Assembly: GCA_030674185.1 (NCBI GenBank)
Contig: JAPXFY010000026.1
Span: 50,992,746 to 51,056,745, forward strand
Length of the DNA: 64,000 nt
DNA from: Monoplex corrugatus
Lineage: Eukaryota > Mollusca > Gastropoda > Littorinimorpha > Ranellidae
Direction: 5' to 3'
The notes beneath the pieces are model-generated. The model did not search any database and had not been told where the DNA came from. It saw only the letters and a list, made by a program, of their open reading frames with translations. Shown piece after piece: positions 1 to 11,963 of the stretch; position 1 is the stretch's first letter; each line of letters starts with the position of its first letter. Position numbers and translations under genes: made by a program.

Positions 1-400
1 ACACATTGACCGCATGGATCATGACGAAACGGACATGAAATAAGGATCTGGATGTCTTCTTTCATTTCATTGGGCGATCTTTTTGGATCTAGCCACTCGC
101 ACGATGTGACAACATTAAGTAAGGGTAGTGTAAACAGAAGGCAATCGGCGTTACGTCAAGACAGCTGGCCGAACTCGCTAGGGTAGGGCGAATGAACATG
201 TAATAAAACATATAAAAAAATGAGTATTAGTCTAAACAAGTACATCATTCAAACAACGAAACACCAATCTTTTTATTGCAGTAGATTTTATTACATTTTC
301 TTTCACACATCGCAAAATATGACGAGTTGAAAAACACCAAAAAATAGGTCAAATCTGCAGACTTTCCGACTGATGCACGCTGTTTGGAGTAGCTATTAGT
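1..400. repeat. Dispersed repeat R, copy 1 (left end cut by window edge)
   Basis: This stretch matches 30868-31268 in the same orientation with scattered substitutions and a few small indels. Similarity stops after the shared string GCTATTAGT at 392-400. No convincing coding potential is visible; the short minus-strand frame at 245-445 runs beyond the repeat border. Confidence 0.85.
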
Positions 401-1762
401 AGTAAGCTCGCCTGTCGTGGGGTGAGCAGATCTACATAGCGACATGCAAATAGCATGACCTCTAGGAGGAAATGGTTGATGAACTTAGCTTCGGCTGACA
501 ACTCCGAATTCGAGTTCAAACGCAGTTGTCCTTTTCTTCAAAAATACAATGTTACAGATAAAACAAAACTTGATCTGTTGATTGCTAGATCTAGTCTTTG
601 TCTGACAACGTAAAACTTGCCGAGCTGAAACTTGCGCAGCGTTCTGTTATGCGCAGTAGGCCTATGGCGTCGGAACATTCCGACGTTGTTTTGCTACTGA
701 TCTGGAACAGATCCTCATGTAAAAAGTTGGCGTACGGCCCTGTTTTACATCAAATTGATTTCATATTACACATGCACATAGAAAAAAGCATGCAAAATTG
801 AATCCCGCCGACGAGAAGTTCCAAAAATGGCGACTTACCTGGAAACTTTTCCGATGAAAAAAAGTGAAACTTTGGAAGCATTGATCTCGATTCGAAACTG
901 GCACACATAGCTCTTGTCGGGATATATCATTTTGTTACATTCTCATTGGATGCAAAATTACAATGTGATTGGTTCACAAATATAGCCGTACCAACCGAAA
1001 TAGTGAAGCACCCCAAACTTTGATTCTGAACGTATACCGTCGCCGCGATTGTGCCCGAAACGCAGATTTTCGACTTTCTCATCAAATAACTAATTCCATT
1101 TTTGCTCTAAGTTTATAAAAAGGCAATCGTTCAAATCTTGATTCATTTGTGATTGATATAAGGAAAAAAATAAGAATGAAACACCGATTAAAGAGGCAGT
1201 AATACTTGATTGAACTGAAGACCCCCCAGTTTTGCGGCCGGCCCCAGTTTTTGCCCAGTTTTTGCTATCACAAATTTTGACGTTGCGTTTCGGTTTGCAC
1301 GGCACTGCAATAGTGAAGCACCCCAAACAAACTTTGATTCTGAACGTATACCGTCGCCGTGATTGTGCCCGAAACGCAGATTTTCGAATTAAATGTATGT
1401 TCACGTACATGTTTGGCAAATGTGCTGGCCAACCGGTCTTTGGTCCAATTCTTTCAACTAGCATCTGGAGCCGTCATCCTCTGAAATTCACACACGCACG
1501 CACGCATGCACGCACGCACAGATCTACCGAACTTCAAATGATCACTAGTAAGTACATCTAATGTGTTAACAAAACATGTGTGAAAACTATACACCTTAGC
1601 AGATCAATGAATTTGTTAATATGCACTGATTGAAATAATAACTATACCATGTCCTGATGACATTTTGATTGACAAAATTTTTATTAAATTTTTGGTCCTG
1701 AAAAGAGTTCGAAAAATGTTTCTACTGTCGCATTTATGTAACTCTCGTACTGGAGTTAACGT
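401..1762. other. Non-coding stretch with a local direct repeat
   Basis: No gene is recognised. A 75-bp unit at 999-1073 recurs at 1309-1387 in direct orientation, starting AATAGTGAAGCACCCCAAAC and ending GCAGATTTTCGA. The second copy has a 4-bp insertion and a few substitutions. The remainder is AT-rich with a short CACG-type repeat near 1493-1520. Confidence 0.7.
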
Positions 1763-1779
1763 TAGGTACCGGCAGCCAA

Positions 1780-2837
1780 AAATTAAACTTCTGAAAAGGT
1801 TATCAACACTTATATTTCTGAAAAGTACAAGAAAAAATAAGCACAATGCAAAAAAAAAAGTAAGTCTCTAGCTGTATTAGGTCCTTTGAAAACAGCAGTT
1901 TACGTATGTTTTCGCCAATTGTAAAATGTAAGTCTGCAGGAACCTAAATTTTCCAGAAGTCCGCAGACAGAGAATGTCATTCCTGATTTTAATTCTTAAC
2001 TACATAAACTACATAAAAAAGCGAGCATATAAGCCGATATGTTCATACATTTACACAGCAGTGCTGCAAACTTCATAAATATGACATTTTGTCAATGTTC
2101 AAAATTGCATGACAAGCCATTTTTGCACCCTCATTACACAAAAATAAGAAGACGGAATTAGCTAGAGTTTACTTTTCCTCAGAAACAATGTTATTGTATG
2201 AATCTTGAATTTTTTGGGGCAGCGTAAAGTGACAAAGTCATGAGTTATATGACTCCAAAAATGGCAAAATATCCCATTTGAACGATGGAAAAAGCATGGC
2301 TCACGTACCAGACCAAATTAAAACGCATATATTTCGCTTATTTTTTGATGGATTTCCTTGACATTTTGCATGTGAATCAAAAAGACAGAAAGGTACCGGT
2401 AAATTATTTACAAGCTTAGTTATATTCAAGATGTAAGATATTTTGTATGCATTTGCACCCAAATAATGTGAATGCCCATGTGTCGGGCCAACTTAAAACA
2501 GACATAACTCACATTATTATGTCTTGATGAAATCTCCTGAAATTTTGCATGTGAATCAAATACAAAGCTACAGCTTCACTCTTTACAAGCAAATGTTGCT
2601 AATATACGAGATTTTAAGATTTTGTGTGCATATACTGATTTAGTCTGAAACAATGTGATCCATAGATGACTTTGTATCATGAATACTAGCGCAGAAAGAC
2701 ATCCTTCTCAATAACATAATGAAACTAAAATGTGTAACAGCAGAAGATACATGCCTGTCAGTGCAGTATATGACTTACAGCCATTTCTATACTCATTCCT
2801 AATGTTTATCAATAAGTTATTTTCATCAGTTATTTCA
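1780..2837. other. Left interior of E3, no gene seen
   Basis: AT-rich sequence without a credible coding frame. It carries loosely repeated phrases containing TTTTGCATGTGAATCAAA at about 2367 and 2558, suggesting an old internal duplication. Confidence 0.55.
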
Positions 2838-4282
2838 CAGCTGGCAGCTCGCATCTACCCTGAGTCCCAGTGCGGCTTTAGGGCCGGAAGATCGACCATC
2901 GACATGATCTTCTCTGTCCGGCAACTATAGGAAAAGTGCCGCGAGCAGCTCATGCCCCTTTGCCTTGCCTCGCCTCGCCTCGCCTTCATTGATCTCACGA
3001 AAGCGTTCGACCTGGTCAGTTGAAGTGGTCTTTTCAAGCTTTTGAAGAAAATCAGCTGCCCCCCAAGACTATCAGCTGTCATCGAGTCTTTTCATGAGGA
3101 TATGCATAGCACTTTGTGCTATAATGGTGCCACTTCAGAGCCTTTCAGAATCAGCAGCGGAGTGAAACAGGATGTGTTTTAGCACCAACTCTGTTCGGGA
3201 TCTTCTTCTCGATGTTGCTGACCTATGCCTTCTGCAGATCTGAAGAAGGGGTATATCTTCATACAAGGACCGATGGAAAGCTCTTCAACATTGCCAGGCT
3301 TCGTTCCAAAACCAAGGTGGAAAAGAAGACCATCAGAGAAGCTCTCTTCGCAGATGATGCTGCGCTGGCTTCCCACAGTGAACAAGATCTCCAGAGGCTT
3401 GTTGATCGCTTCACCCACGCTTGCAGAGAGTTTGGTCTCACAATCAGCTTGAAGAAAACTGAGATCTTAGGCCAAGGCTGTGAAGAACCACCATCTCTAC
3501 ACATTGGAGACTACGACCTCAATACTGTCCACCAAGTTCAGTACTTGGGGTCCACCATAAGTGACAACCTCTCTCTGGATGCTGAAATCGGCGCCAGAAT
3601 TGCGAAGGCCTCATCTGTTATGGCTAAACTGAACAAGCGGGTCTGGTCCAACAGCAGTCTCACTGTGAACGCCAAAATGCAGGTGTACAGAGCATGTGTG
3701 TTGAGCACACTACTCTACTCAAGTGAAGCCTGGACCACATACGCCAGCCAAGAAAAGAGGCTCAACATTTTCCATCTCCGCTGCTTGCGACGCATCCTCG
3801 GCATCCAATGGCAAGACAAGGTGACCAACACAGAGGTCCTCCATCGTGCGGTCCTACAGACCATCTTTGCCCTTCTAAGCCAACGCCGACTACGCTGGCT
3901 TGGCCATGTGCGTCGAATGGAGGATGGACGCATACCAAAAGACGTTCTCTACGGCGAACTGGCAAACCGGAAGCGAACTCCAGGACGCCCACAGCTACGC
4001 TTTGTAGACGCATGCAAAAGGGACCTCAGAAGCTCAGGGATTGACCCAGGCTCTTGGGAGACTCTGGCGGAAGACAGGGCAGCGTGGCGGACAGCCGTTC
4101 AGCAAGGCGTTGTGAATGCGGAGAGGAGGAGAGCAGAAAGCGCAGATGAGAAAAGGGCTCTTCGCAAGCAACGTTCCAGAAACCAGACAATAGCGACTCA
4201 ATTTGTATGTGGCAGATGTGACAGAGATTGCCACTCAAGAATCGGCCTGCACAGCCACAGCAGAAAGTGCACGTCATGACCA
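2838..4282 (+). pseudogene. LINE (non-LTR retrotransposon) reverse transcriptase, 5'-truncated and broken
   Basis: Translation in shifting frames gives the RT finger motif (PESQCGFRAGRSTID, 2857-2901), motif A (FIDLTKAFDLV, about 2986-3018), GVKQGCVLAPTLFG (3161-3200) and the catalytic FADDAAL (3347-3367). A long open stretch from 3212 to the stop at 4277-4279 covers palm, thumb and C-terminal region. It ends in a CxxC...HxxxxC zinc-finger-like motif (residues about 333-353 of that frame), as in several LINE clades. It is dead: a TAG at 2927-2929, a TGA at 3017-3019, a frameshift near 3170, and a short CCTCG repeat expansion at about 2965-2983 inside the RT. The upstream endonuclease is missing. 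The clade is not certain; the layout resembles RTE/CR1-like elements. Confidence 0.88.
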
Positions 4283-4341
4283 CAACGTCTCCTGGTGCAG
4301 ACTATCATCTCCTGAGATGTAAAGAGGCCGACATGACAATT

Positions 4342-7036
4342 CAGTACTGCCAACTGTTACGATTTGAGCGTAATTATTTACGAAATTATTTATTTTTTAC
4401 GAATTTACGATCGACTCGATTATGTTACGAAAAAAAAAATCCAAGCATAGGTTTTTAGTAAAGAAGAAGAGTTCTAAGAAGAAGAGAAAACGCCGATAGC
4501 AAAATAGAAACTAACTCGGCTAGGCGGCCATTGTTGTTTACAAAAACGAGATCTCGCATGACGACTGTTATTCTCGCTGTACAACTTCCGCCCGGTTGAC
4601 TCAACAATGGCGACTCGAGGCCGACCGCGTGGTAGTGGGAAAGGCAAACGCCTGTCTCTGCCAGCATCAGACAGTAATAGCGAAAGTGATGCCAAGAAGA
4701 AGAAGATCCGAGTGGGACAGACTTTCCTTCCTTCTTATACGGAAGTCTACCCCTGCATCGTGCGTTCTCGAGTTGGAAACAACTATGCACAGTGCAGTGT
4801 GTGTGTGTTGGACTTCGTTATTTCTCATGGTGGGTTCGACGATGTTAAGAAACATGTGAAGTCAGTGAGGCACACCTCCAAGGCAGCTGCCTTACAGAAG
4901 AACGCGTCCCTCATGGACTTCATGGGTCGCAAGGATGACAGCACCGACCTCAAGACCATCCGTGCAGAGACTCTGTTCACTGGCTTCTTGGTGGAGCATA
5001 ACATTGCCCTGTCAGCAGCCGACCATGCGGGGCAGCTATTCAAAACCATGTTTCCAGACAGCACCATAGCTCAAGCCTACAGCTGTGCAAAGACAAAAAC
5101 CACCAGCATCGTCAAGGAGTGTGCCAAGGAGAGCAAAGCCCACCTGGTAGATTGCATGCTGAAGGGGCCCTTTGTTGTAGGAACTGACGGCAGTCAGGAG
5201 GGGGAGGACAAAAGTTTCCCCATTGTGGTCAGGGCACTGGATCCTGATGGGAACATAAAGACAGAACTACTCAGTGTCCCAGCTTGTGACAAATCGGCTA
5301 CTGGGGAAAACATCTTCAACTTGTTGCATTCTGAGCTGAGAGCAGCTGAAGTTAGCTGGAGCAACTGTCTGGCGTTCGTGACAGACAATGCAAATGTGAT
5401 GGTTGGGGCAAACAAAGGGGTGATCAGCTTCATCAGAGAGAAACATCCAGATGTATTCCTTGCCGGATGTGTGTGTCATCTTCTGAACCTCACCGTCAAG
5501 AAGGCCATGAAGGAATCTGCCAAGTATGACATGGATGACACCATGCGGCAGCTCTCTTGGTATTTTTCTAAGAGCTCCACCAGACAGCAGAGATTCCGGC
5601 AAATTCAACAAGATCTTGATCTGCCGAGCCACAAAATCTGTGATCATGTGCCAACTCGATGGCTCTCTTTAGGGGCTGCATTGGACAGAGTTATCGAGCA
5701 GTGGAGGGCTCTGGACAAATTCTTCAGGGAAGAATGTAGCCTCAAGACAGCTTCCAGTTCATCAAATCCACCTGTGAGGCAGAGACTGAGCGATTTCTTC
5801 AAACGCCGGACCACCAAGTTGTATGTCCTTTTCTATGCCACAGTGTTAGAAATCTTCAACAAAGTCAATAAACAGGAGCAGACAGACAGCGCCAGGATCC
5901 ATGTCATCAAGAGAGACCTGGAGCAGCTGTACAGGCGCCTGCTTGTCAGCTTTCTCAAACCATCAGCGCTGAGCAGTGGGTCCCTGATGGAGGTGGACTT
6001 CAAATCTGCGTACAACCACAAGGCTGAGAAGGACATCTTCATAGGAGGCACTACACGAGAACTCCTGGAGACTCTGGATGAAAGCAACAAGAAAGATTTC
6101 CTGGGCCATGTGAAAACCTTCTACATGGAAGCATGCAAGTACATGCAGGAGAAGGTGAACCCAGCCAAGGAGACTCTGGAAGCATGCAGAAGTTGCTGAT
6201 GTGAGTTTGCAGAAGTCTGCCCAAGTGTCTTCCCTGAGGTACTTCTTGAAGAGATTTCCCTGCTCTCTACCACCTGAAACCACCCCTGATGACCTGGAGG
6301 TAGAGTTCTGTGACTACCAGGCAACAGACCTTCCACCTGTAGTACTTAACCAGCAATCAGCAGAGCTGCAGTGGAAAGAGATCGGTGCCATGAAGGACCA
6401 TAATGGTGTCTGCTGCTTGAAGCGGCTCTCTGTCTTCATGCTGACGATTCTACTGATCCCAGTATCTAATTGTGCCTGCGAGAGGATCTTCAGTGAAGTA
6501 CGCAGAAACAAGACTGACTTCAGGGGCACCATGGGTGGGGAAACATTGGATGCCCTTATGGTTCTGAAGGCCAGAAAGGAGGGTCCCTGCTACAAAACTA
6601 CCTTGTCAGACGAACTGCTCAGGAAGTGCAAGTCTGCAACCAGACGGCAGCTAGCTCAGCAAGCTGAGCAGGGGGCATCAACCTCCACCAGTCAGTAGCC
6701 TGTGACTCGAGTCAACCTTTGTACATATCTTGTAAATATACTTCTGTTTTGTGGATAAAGATACTGGAAATGGAATACTGGAACTTTGTCAAAGTGTGGA
6801 CTTCAAAAGTGAAATATATACTGAAGTATTGTGTAACAAGACACTGGAATGGAGTCATATGAGGTTAGTTATATAGTGGAAAATGTGTTGTAAATTTCTC
6901 TGTTGCGTTTTGGTGTAAATTTGTCTGTTTTCTGAGTTTTGGGTTTTTTTTAGACTAAATTACTATCATTTGCCAAAAATTACTATGAAATTTCTGAAAT
7001 GGTACTATTGCATGAGCTCAGGGGTTGGCAGCTCTG
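4342..7036 (+). mobile_element. hAT-superfamily DNA transposon, near complete
   Basis: The ends form a short imperfect inverted repeat: CAGTACTGCCAAC at 4342-4354 and, on the other strand, CAGAGCTGCCAAC ending at 7036 (11 of 13 identical). The enclosed gene is a BED-finger hAT transposase. A clean 8-bp target duplication is not evident: the flanks share TGACA (TGACAATT before, TGACATGC after), so the exact border may be off by a few bases or the duplication has decayed. About 265 bp precede the ATG and about 340 bp follow the stop. Confidence 0.78.
4607..6698 (+). pseudogene. hAT transposase, BED zinc finger plus C-terminal dimerisation domain, one frameshift
   Basis: The first frame (4607-6199) gives a basic N-terminus with a lysine-rich run (residues 30-34), then a BED-type zinc finger with C63, C66, H83 and H89. 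The RNase H-like transposase core follows, with D194 (GTDGS) and D260 (FVTDNAN), the CxxH motif 288-291 and the conserved TRW at 350-352. These match known hAT catalytic landmarks. The second frame (6201-6698) carries the hAT C-terminal dimerisation region with CERIFSEVRRNKT, which supplies the expected third acidic residue. The two are offset by one base: an extra G in the run at 6178-6180 would explain it, since the reading frame is otherwise open throughout. That suggests recent inactivation. Resemblance is to hAT-derived ZNF862/KIAA1586-type proteins. Confidence 0.88.
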
Positions 7037-8678
7037 TGACATGCATCTTCCCATATCCACAGACAAAGAAATGTTCAATGTCTGGTCTATCTACTGTAAA
7101 TCTCTCCGCTTCTTTTAAAACTGTCTCAGTTTTTGTCTTCAGATTTAGCCCCTGAGGCTGAGGTGATGATTAATCAGTGTTACTAATTTTTGAAACAAAA
7201 GCAGTGTTCTCGTCCCTCGACTTACACACTCAGTTCTCAACAGTTTTAAGTGTAAAAATAGTTTATTAGTGAGTGTCTGCTGTTGAAGGTTTGGTGGCTG
7301 TGATGGTTAATTTCATCCACAAAAACATCATTGCCTTGAAAACAAATAGAAATAAAATCCAAATTTTTTCTTAACTATTTTCTTTAATTTGTACCAGCTA
7401 TTACTTTTGAGAGTAAAGTAACTTATATTGTGCCATTAGAAAGGCTCATTGGATTTTGTGGAGCTATCAGCTATGTGTCTGTGTTTGCCTGATGCTATAT
7501 AGTGTTCTGATAATGTGTGCATGCCTGCGTGCACGCGTCTGTGACTATGCAAAATGGCCATTTGCTGTTTCTTTGCAATGATAAACATTGTCGAATCTGA
7601 TCCGATAGACGACATGCACTCGCCGACCAACTTCCGGTTTGAATTTCTGGCCAAGTACTAGCACAAATATTATGATTTCGATGTATTATTTAAAACAAAA
7701 TTCCATCGTATTCATTAAATACTAGCAAGATACATGTAAACACCTTTGGAAAGCAGTCGCTTCACACAGTTTTACCTCTACTAGTTCCAGGTCGCTTAAA
7801 AAAAATTCCTTTGGCAATAAAACATCAAACCGGAGGTCGTACTTTCTATTCTTTGCTTACGCAGGCTATACCTGCCGCGGATTTCTTTTAAAATCTTTCT
7901 AAAGAGAAACATTAAAAACAATTCACTGAATCAAACTTCTGAGTCAATTTTCATGAAAAATCAGTCGGTGTTTACAACGTTTGTCCTTCAGCTTGACAAT
8001 CACAGGGATTTCCGTTGACTGGACTTTCAGTGATCGCTTCGAAGGCCGCCATGATTCGAGGTTCCCGTACGCTAAACTGGCAGATCACGGTTACTCACCG
8101 CAGACATCGTCGCGCACACCCTGGAAACGTCACATCTCACAGTTCCGTACACGGTTGGATTCAACAAAAAGTAAGCTATTTGCGTATCCGCGGGAACGAT
8201 CTAATTTATTAAGGAGGTCCTCAGATATTCTTCTTCGAAGTTTGCCAATATTTCGACCTTTAGAAGACTAACAAAGTAATAATCTTGTAAAATAAATATT
8301 ATATGGGAATGAAGGACAGGGTTTCGACCTGTCAACTGTACTAATTTGCATGAAGGTAGTCCTGTGTGACCCGTATAATTTAAGTTGCCGTTAACCCGTC
8401 ACCCAAGCACTGCCATGAGCCAGTTGCCATTATGTGACATGCGGTGAAACTTCGTCGGTCGGCGTGTTTTTTTGTTTTTTTTGGCGAAGATTTTCGTATG
8501 GGTGCATTTATAACAAAAACAAAGCACAGATCGATAGAGGAAAGAACAATCTTTATCTTCATGTTAACAACTTTGTCATTCATGTTCATCTGCAAGAATA
8601 TTTGACTGATAAACATGTGCAATTTTTCCACTGACTGACACAATTCCCGCATTGCTAAAGAGAGGCTGCCGGTAGCTA
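7037..8678. other. Right interior of E3, no gene seen
   Basis: No recognisable coding sequence. The last part (8551-8678) is a repeated end segment also found at 62341-62470, ending in the GCCGGTA(C/G)CTA terminus. The rest is AT-rich single-copy-looking sequence. Confidence 0.6.
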
Positions 8679-9835
8679 GTTAACGTTCTTGTTAAGCGTT
8701 TTTTTTGCCAAATTTCTAATGCTTATTTATCATATTCTTTATGCACTAAAATTATGAACTTTTTAACTTTTTTTTTTGTTACAAAATATAAGCAATATCT
8801 ATTTCTCTGATTGGTATCTGAAAGATACAGACCTATTCTTTTATTTATTTTCTATCACGGAAAATAACATTGTTCTAGAACGAGCACATGCCTGGTAAGA
8901 AAATATATTAAAATTTGTGTTAATGATTTATGAAACATCAGTTACGTTGACAAAATAAAAAAAAACAATCAGTAAAAAAGTTAGACTAATGATCACTTAA
9001 TACTCACCAAGATCACACTCGAGACTTTTAAAAAAAATTATCAAGTCACAGTTGTTCCTTGGTTTGGAAATCGCATGAGTTTCAGACGATGTCATTGAAC
9101 CCGGTCCGCTGTGCCGGTACCTTCTGTACTGGCTGTAGGAATTTTAACAAGTGGCAACCTGTGTTATTTGCACGATCGCAAGAACCGTTGAATTCTCCAC
9201 AAAATGAATGGTAATACAATACTGTGCGTGTAGAATTGTTGACTTTACCGTGCCTTTTAAAAAGATGTTAGTATTTCGGCACTGAAAAAACGGTATTCAA
9301 CTAAAGGAATTATGACGAAATTTATTTCACTGGATTCTTCAGGCTGTCACCTTTAATTTGATTCTGAAGTCACCGCTGTGCATATAGTTTGTTAAAGTTC
9401 TGACTGTATTTCTGACAACTAGTATTGATCGGTCCTGGGAAAACCGCATCCGGAAACTTAGCACCTGCTGCCGACATTGGATTGGGTACGAGTGTTTAGA
9501 CTGCTCAGGGTCAAAGCACACTTCCTTCACACCACAAATAAAGACACAGGTTTCATGCCTGAAGCTCATTTAATGTGTTGACATAATTTTTTTTATCTTC
9601 CAATGATGAATGGTAGACAAGCTGAAGCAATTTAAGATTGGCAATTTTTGCCAGTTCAGCTGCATGTTAGCCATTAGTGTAGAGAGACTGGACCTTCCTA
9701 CTTGCATGTATAGACATATATTTCTTGCATATTAGGGATTTATTCATGGGCTGTGTTTGCTGATGTGGTTGGTTATGTACATGCTGGCATGTTTCCTGAA
9801 TCATACGTTTTAACTGAAGTAAATAGGCCTTAATC
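8679..9835. other. Intergenic stretch between two TIR elements, nothing recognised
   Basis: AT-rich sequence with homopolymer runs. A 76-codon minus-strand frame (9339-9569) has no recognisable motif and is probably chance. No repeats shared with the rest of the window were noticed here. Confidence 0.5.
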
Positions 9836-10765
9836 TAGGTACCGGCAGCCAAAATTTCAAATCAGAAAGAGCATATCAAGACAAAGAAAACAAAACAAAA
9901 ATCAAGTGTCTAGCTTTATTGGTTCGAGATATGATTTTTTACATATTTAATTTTGCGTCGAGAAATGCATGCATTGAATTTTTTCCAAAATTGGAGACTC
10001 GCAGAACATTTTCTAATGGACATAAAACTGTCAAAATTGCATTTTCCAAATCTATGTGTAACAGACAGTTAAAACCACCAGAAATATTACCATCTGTAGG
10101 AATGAGAAATGAGTAATAACATGTCAAACATGGCAAAAATCAAAATCTGAGTATCGCGGAATTGCTAGTATGTCCATTTTCAACATGCCTCTGTACTAAC
10201 ATAAACCAAGAGATATGCTTCAAACTTATTTTCTGTACAGTATATATCGTATTTTATTGTGTCAATTTTTTCTGAGTTGTTCAATTTATTGGTTCCTGAG
10301 AAACAAAGTACCAAACTAGCTAAAATCGCTAATTTTCATGGCGGAAAAATGGGTTGGTTTAGGGGTAATGTCATTTAAACACCAATATCTCAGAAACTAC
10401 TTAAGGGATTTTCATGAAATTTTGTGTACTTATTCTCTATGTTCACAGCAATACATACAAATATTTAATATGCTCCAAAATGTATATTGGCTTACATCAT
10501 GGGTTTTTTCATCACTATCCACGATAAAAAAAAAAAAAAAGCAAATGAAAAGTCTGCACAGAATCATTTAAAATTTTTTTTTTCATTTACCTCATTTTAC
10601 ACCACAAGATATATATTTGTTTCCACTACTGTACTTTAAAATAAAAAAGATGGCTGTGTAACACTGTTCTACCAGTCTTACTGTCATAGAAATCCACATA
10701 AAAATGTTAATAATAAACAAAACCTGTTTTCTACCAAAACACTGTCTCTATCAAGCAATCATGAC

Positions 10766-10794
10766 GGGGGGGGGGGGGGGGGGGGGGGGGGGGG
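10766..10794. repeat. Poly-G tract inside E1
   Basis: An uninterrupted run of 29 G, preceded by ATGAC. E2 has the matching run (30 G) at 32602-32631, so it was part of the ancestral element. Confidence 0.95.
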
Positions 10795-11225
10795 AGACTT
10801 GCACATCAGCAGAACTTGGCCTTGTAGGTGGCATACACTCAAGGAGGAAGCCGCCCATATTCTTCTTTTCAAGTGCATCTGCAAGCTTAAAAGCAAGAAA
10901 TGATAAACGTTCCTATTCAGCGATACTCAAAGCTTTCCTCACATCTGCATGCACTTTGGAGTTGATATTCTTCTCAAAAGAAGTCTTGTCAATAATAACA
11001 GTCGGAGTAAGGGCTGCCATCTCTTCCCATGTCTTGTCTCAATCTTCCCTCAAGGCTTAATAAAGCTGGAGAAGAAGTTTGTTGGTTGAAGGACATTTGG
11101 TCAAGGTCTTCCGCCTGCTTCTCCCCTCTGACCTCATGGTGTTGTAGTCACTGAAAATACGAAAGATTTAGATTTTAAGTGTACGTTTTTTGTCTTTTTT
11201 ACTCTACCGTTAATTAAAAAGAAGG

Positions 11226-11226
<1 letters not shown>

Positions 11227-11280
<54 letters not shown>

Positions 11281-11289
11281 TGTGTGTGT

Positions 11290-11330
<41 letters not shown>
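11227..11330. repeat. (GT)n microsatellite inside E1
   Basis: About 52 GT units with two TC interruptions near 11280 and 11294. The matching tract in E2 is 33069-33147. Confidence 0.95.
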
Positions 11331-11332
<2 letters not shown>

Positions 11333-11852
11333 AGAGAAAGGGGGAGCAGGGGCATTTGCATAATATATGTATTTTATAAAATACTTAACATGACACACAG
11401 GTGCATGCTGCACAGGTACTTGCTGCAAGCACCCCAAATTTTTTTTCAATCACAATAATGTGACAGTACGCACTCAAAAAATTAAGAAATTCTGTGTGGA
11501 TATGGGGGTTTAGAGTGGGGTACAGGAGTGGAGGTAGACAAATATTGTCATGCACACATACATGATACAATATAGGCATAGGCCTGTAACTTATTATCAT
11601 TCAGTCTCTCTCTCTCTCTCTCTTCACACACACACACACATTTTCATTTTTAATGCAATTAGGCTACTAGTTACATTAACAAATACACATGCACACTTTA
11701 TTATCATTCAAACAACAATAAAGATTTAATTAAGCCTTTCATCTCTCCTCTCTCTTGTATGAACATGATTTCTAATCAGCAGATTGATTTAATGAACACT
11801 GTTCTTTGTAACTCTGAAGTAGATCAAATAAATACATGTCTGTGAAACTGTT

Positions 11853-11856
<4 letters not shown>

Positions 11857-11949
<93 letters not shown>
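11857..11949. repeat. (CA)n microsatellite, left flank of the inserted LINE
   Basis: About 46 CA units. The homologous, uninterrupted tract in E2 is 36736-36767. Short AC units also follow the LINE at 15907-15923, so the LINE sits inside the original tract. Confidence 0.93.
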
Positions 11950-11951
<2 letters not shown>

Positions 11952-11963
11952 CCTCTCCAGTCT

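Larger units (their letters stand above)
1763..8678. mobile_element. Large TIR element E3 (TAGGTACCGGCAGC family) with nested insertions
   Basis: The left end begins TAGGTACCGGCAGCC at 1763 and the right end closes GGCTGCCGGTAGCTA at 8678, an inverted pair with one mismatch. The 8-bp string GTTAACGT lies directly outside both ends (1755-1762 and 8679-8686), as expected for a target-site duplication. Two other elements here (9836-16991 and 31642-37765) share these termini. The element contains a LINE fragment (about 2838-4282) and a hAT transposon (4342-7036), which look like later arrivals. No transposase belonging to E3 itself is seen. Its last 128 bp match 62341-62470. The superfamily cannot be assigned from the termini alone. 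Confidence 0.72.

Noticed and set aside
11134..11458. Long frames encoding His-Thr or Cys-Val repeats over microsatellites (also at 33071, 33377, 35438-36134, 38187, 46763)
   Set aside because: They are translations of (AC)n/(GT)n tracts in every frame, with no independent coding evidence.
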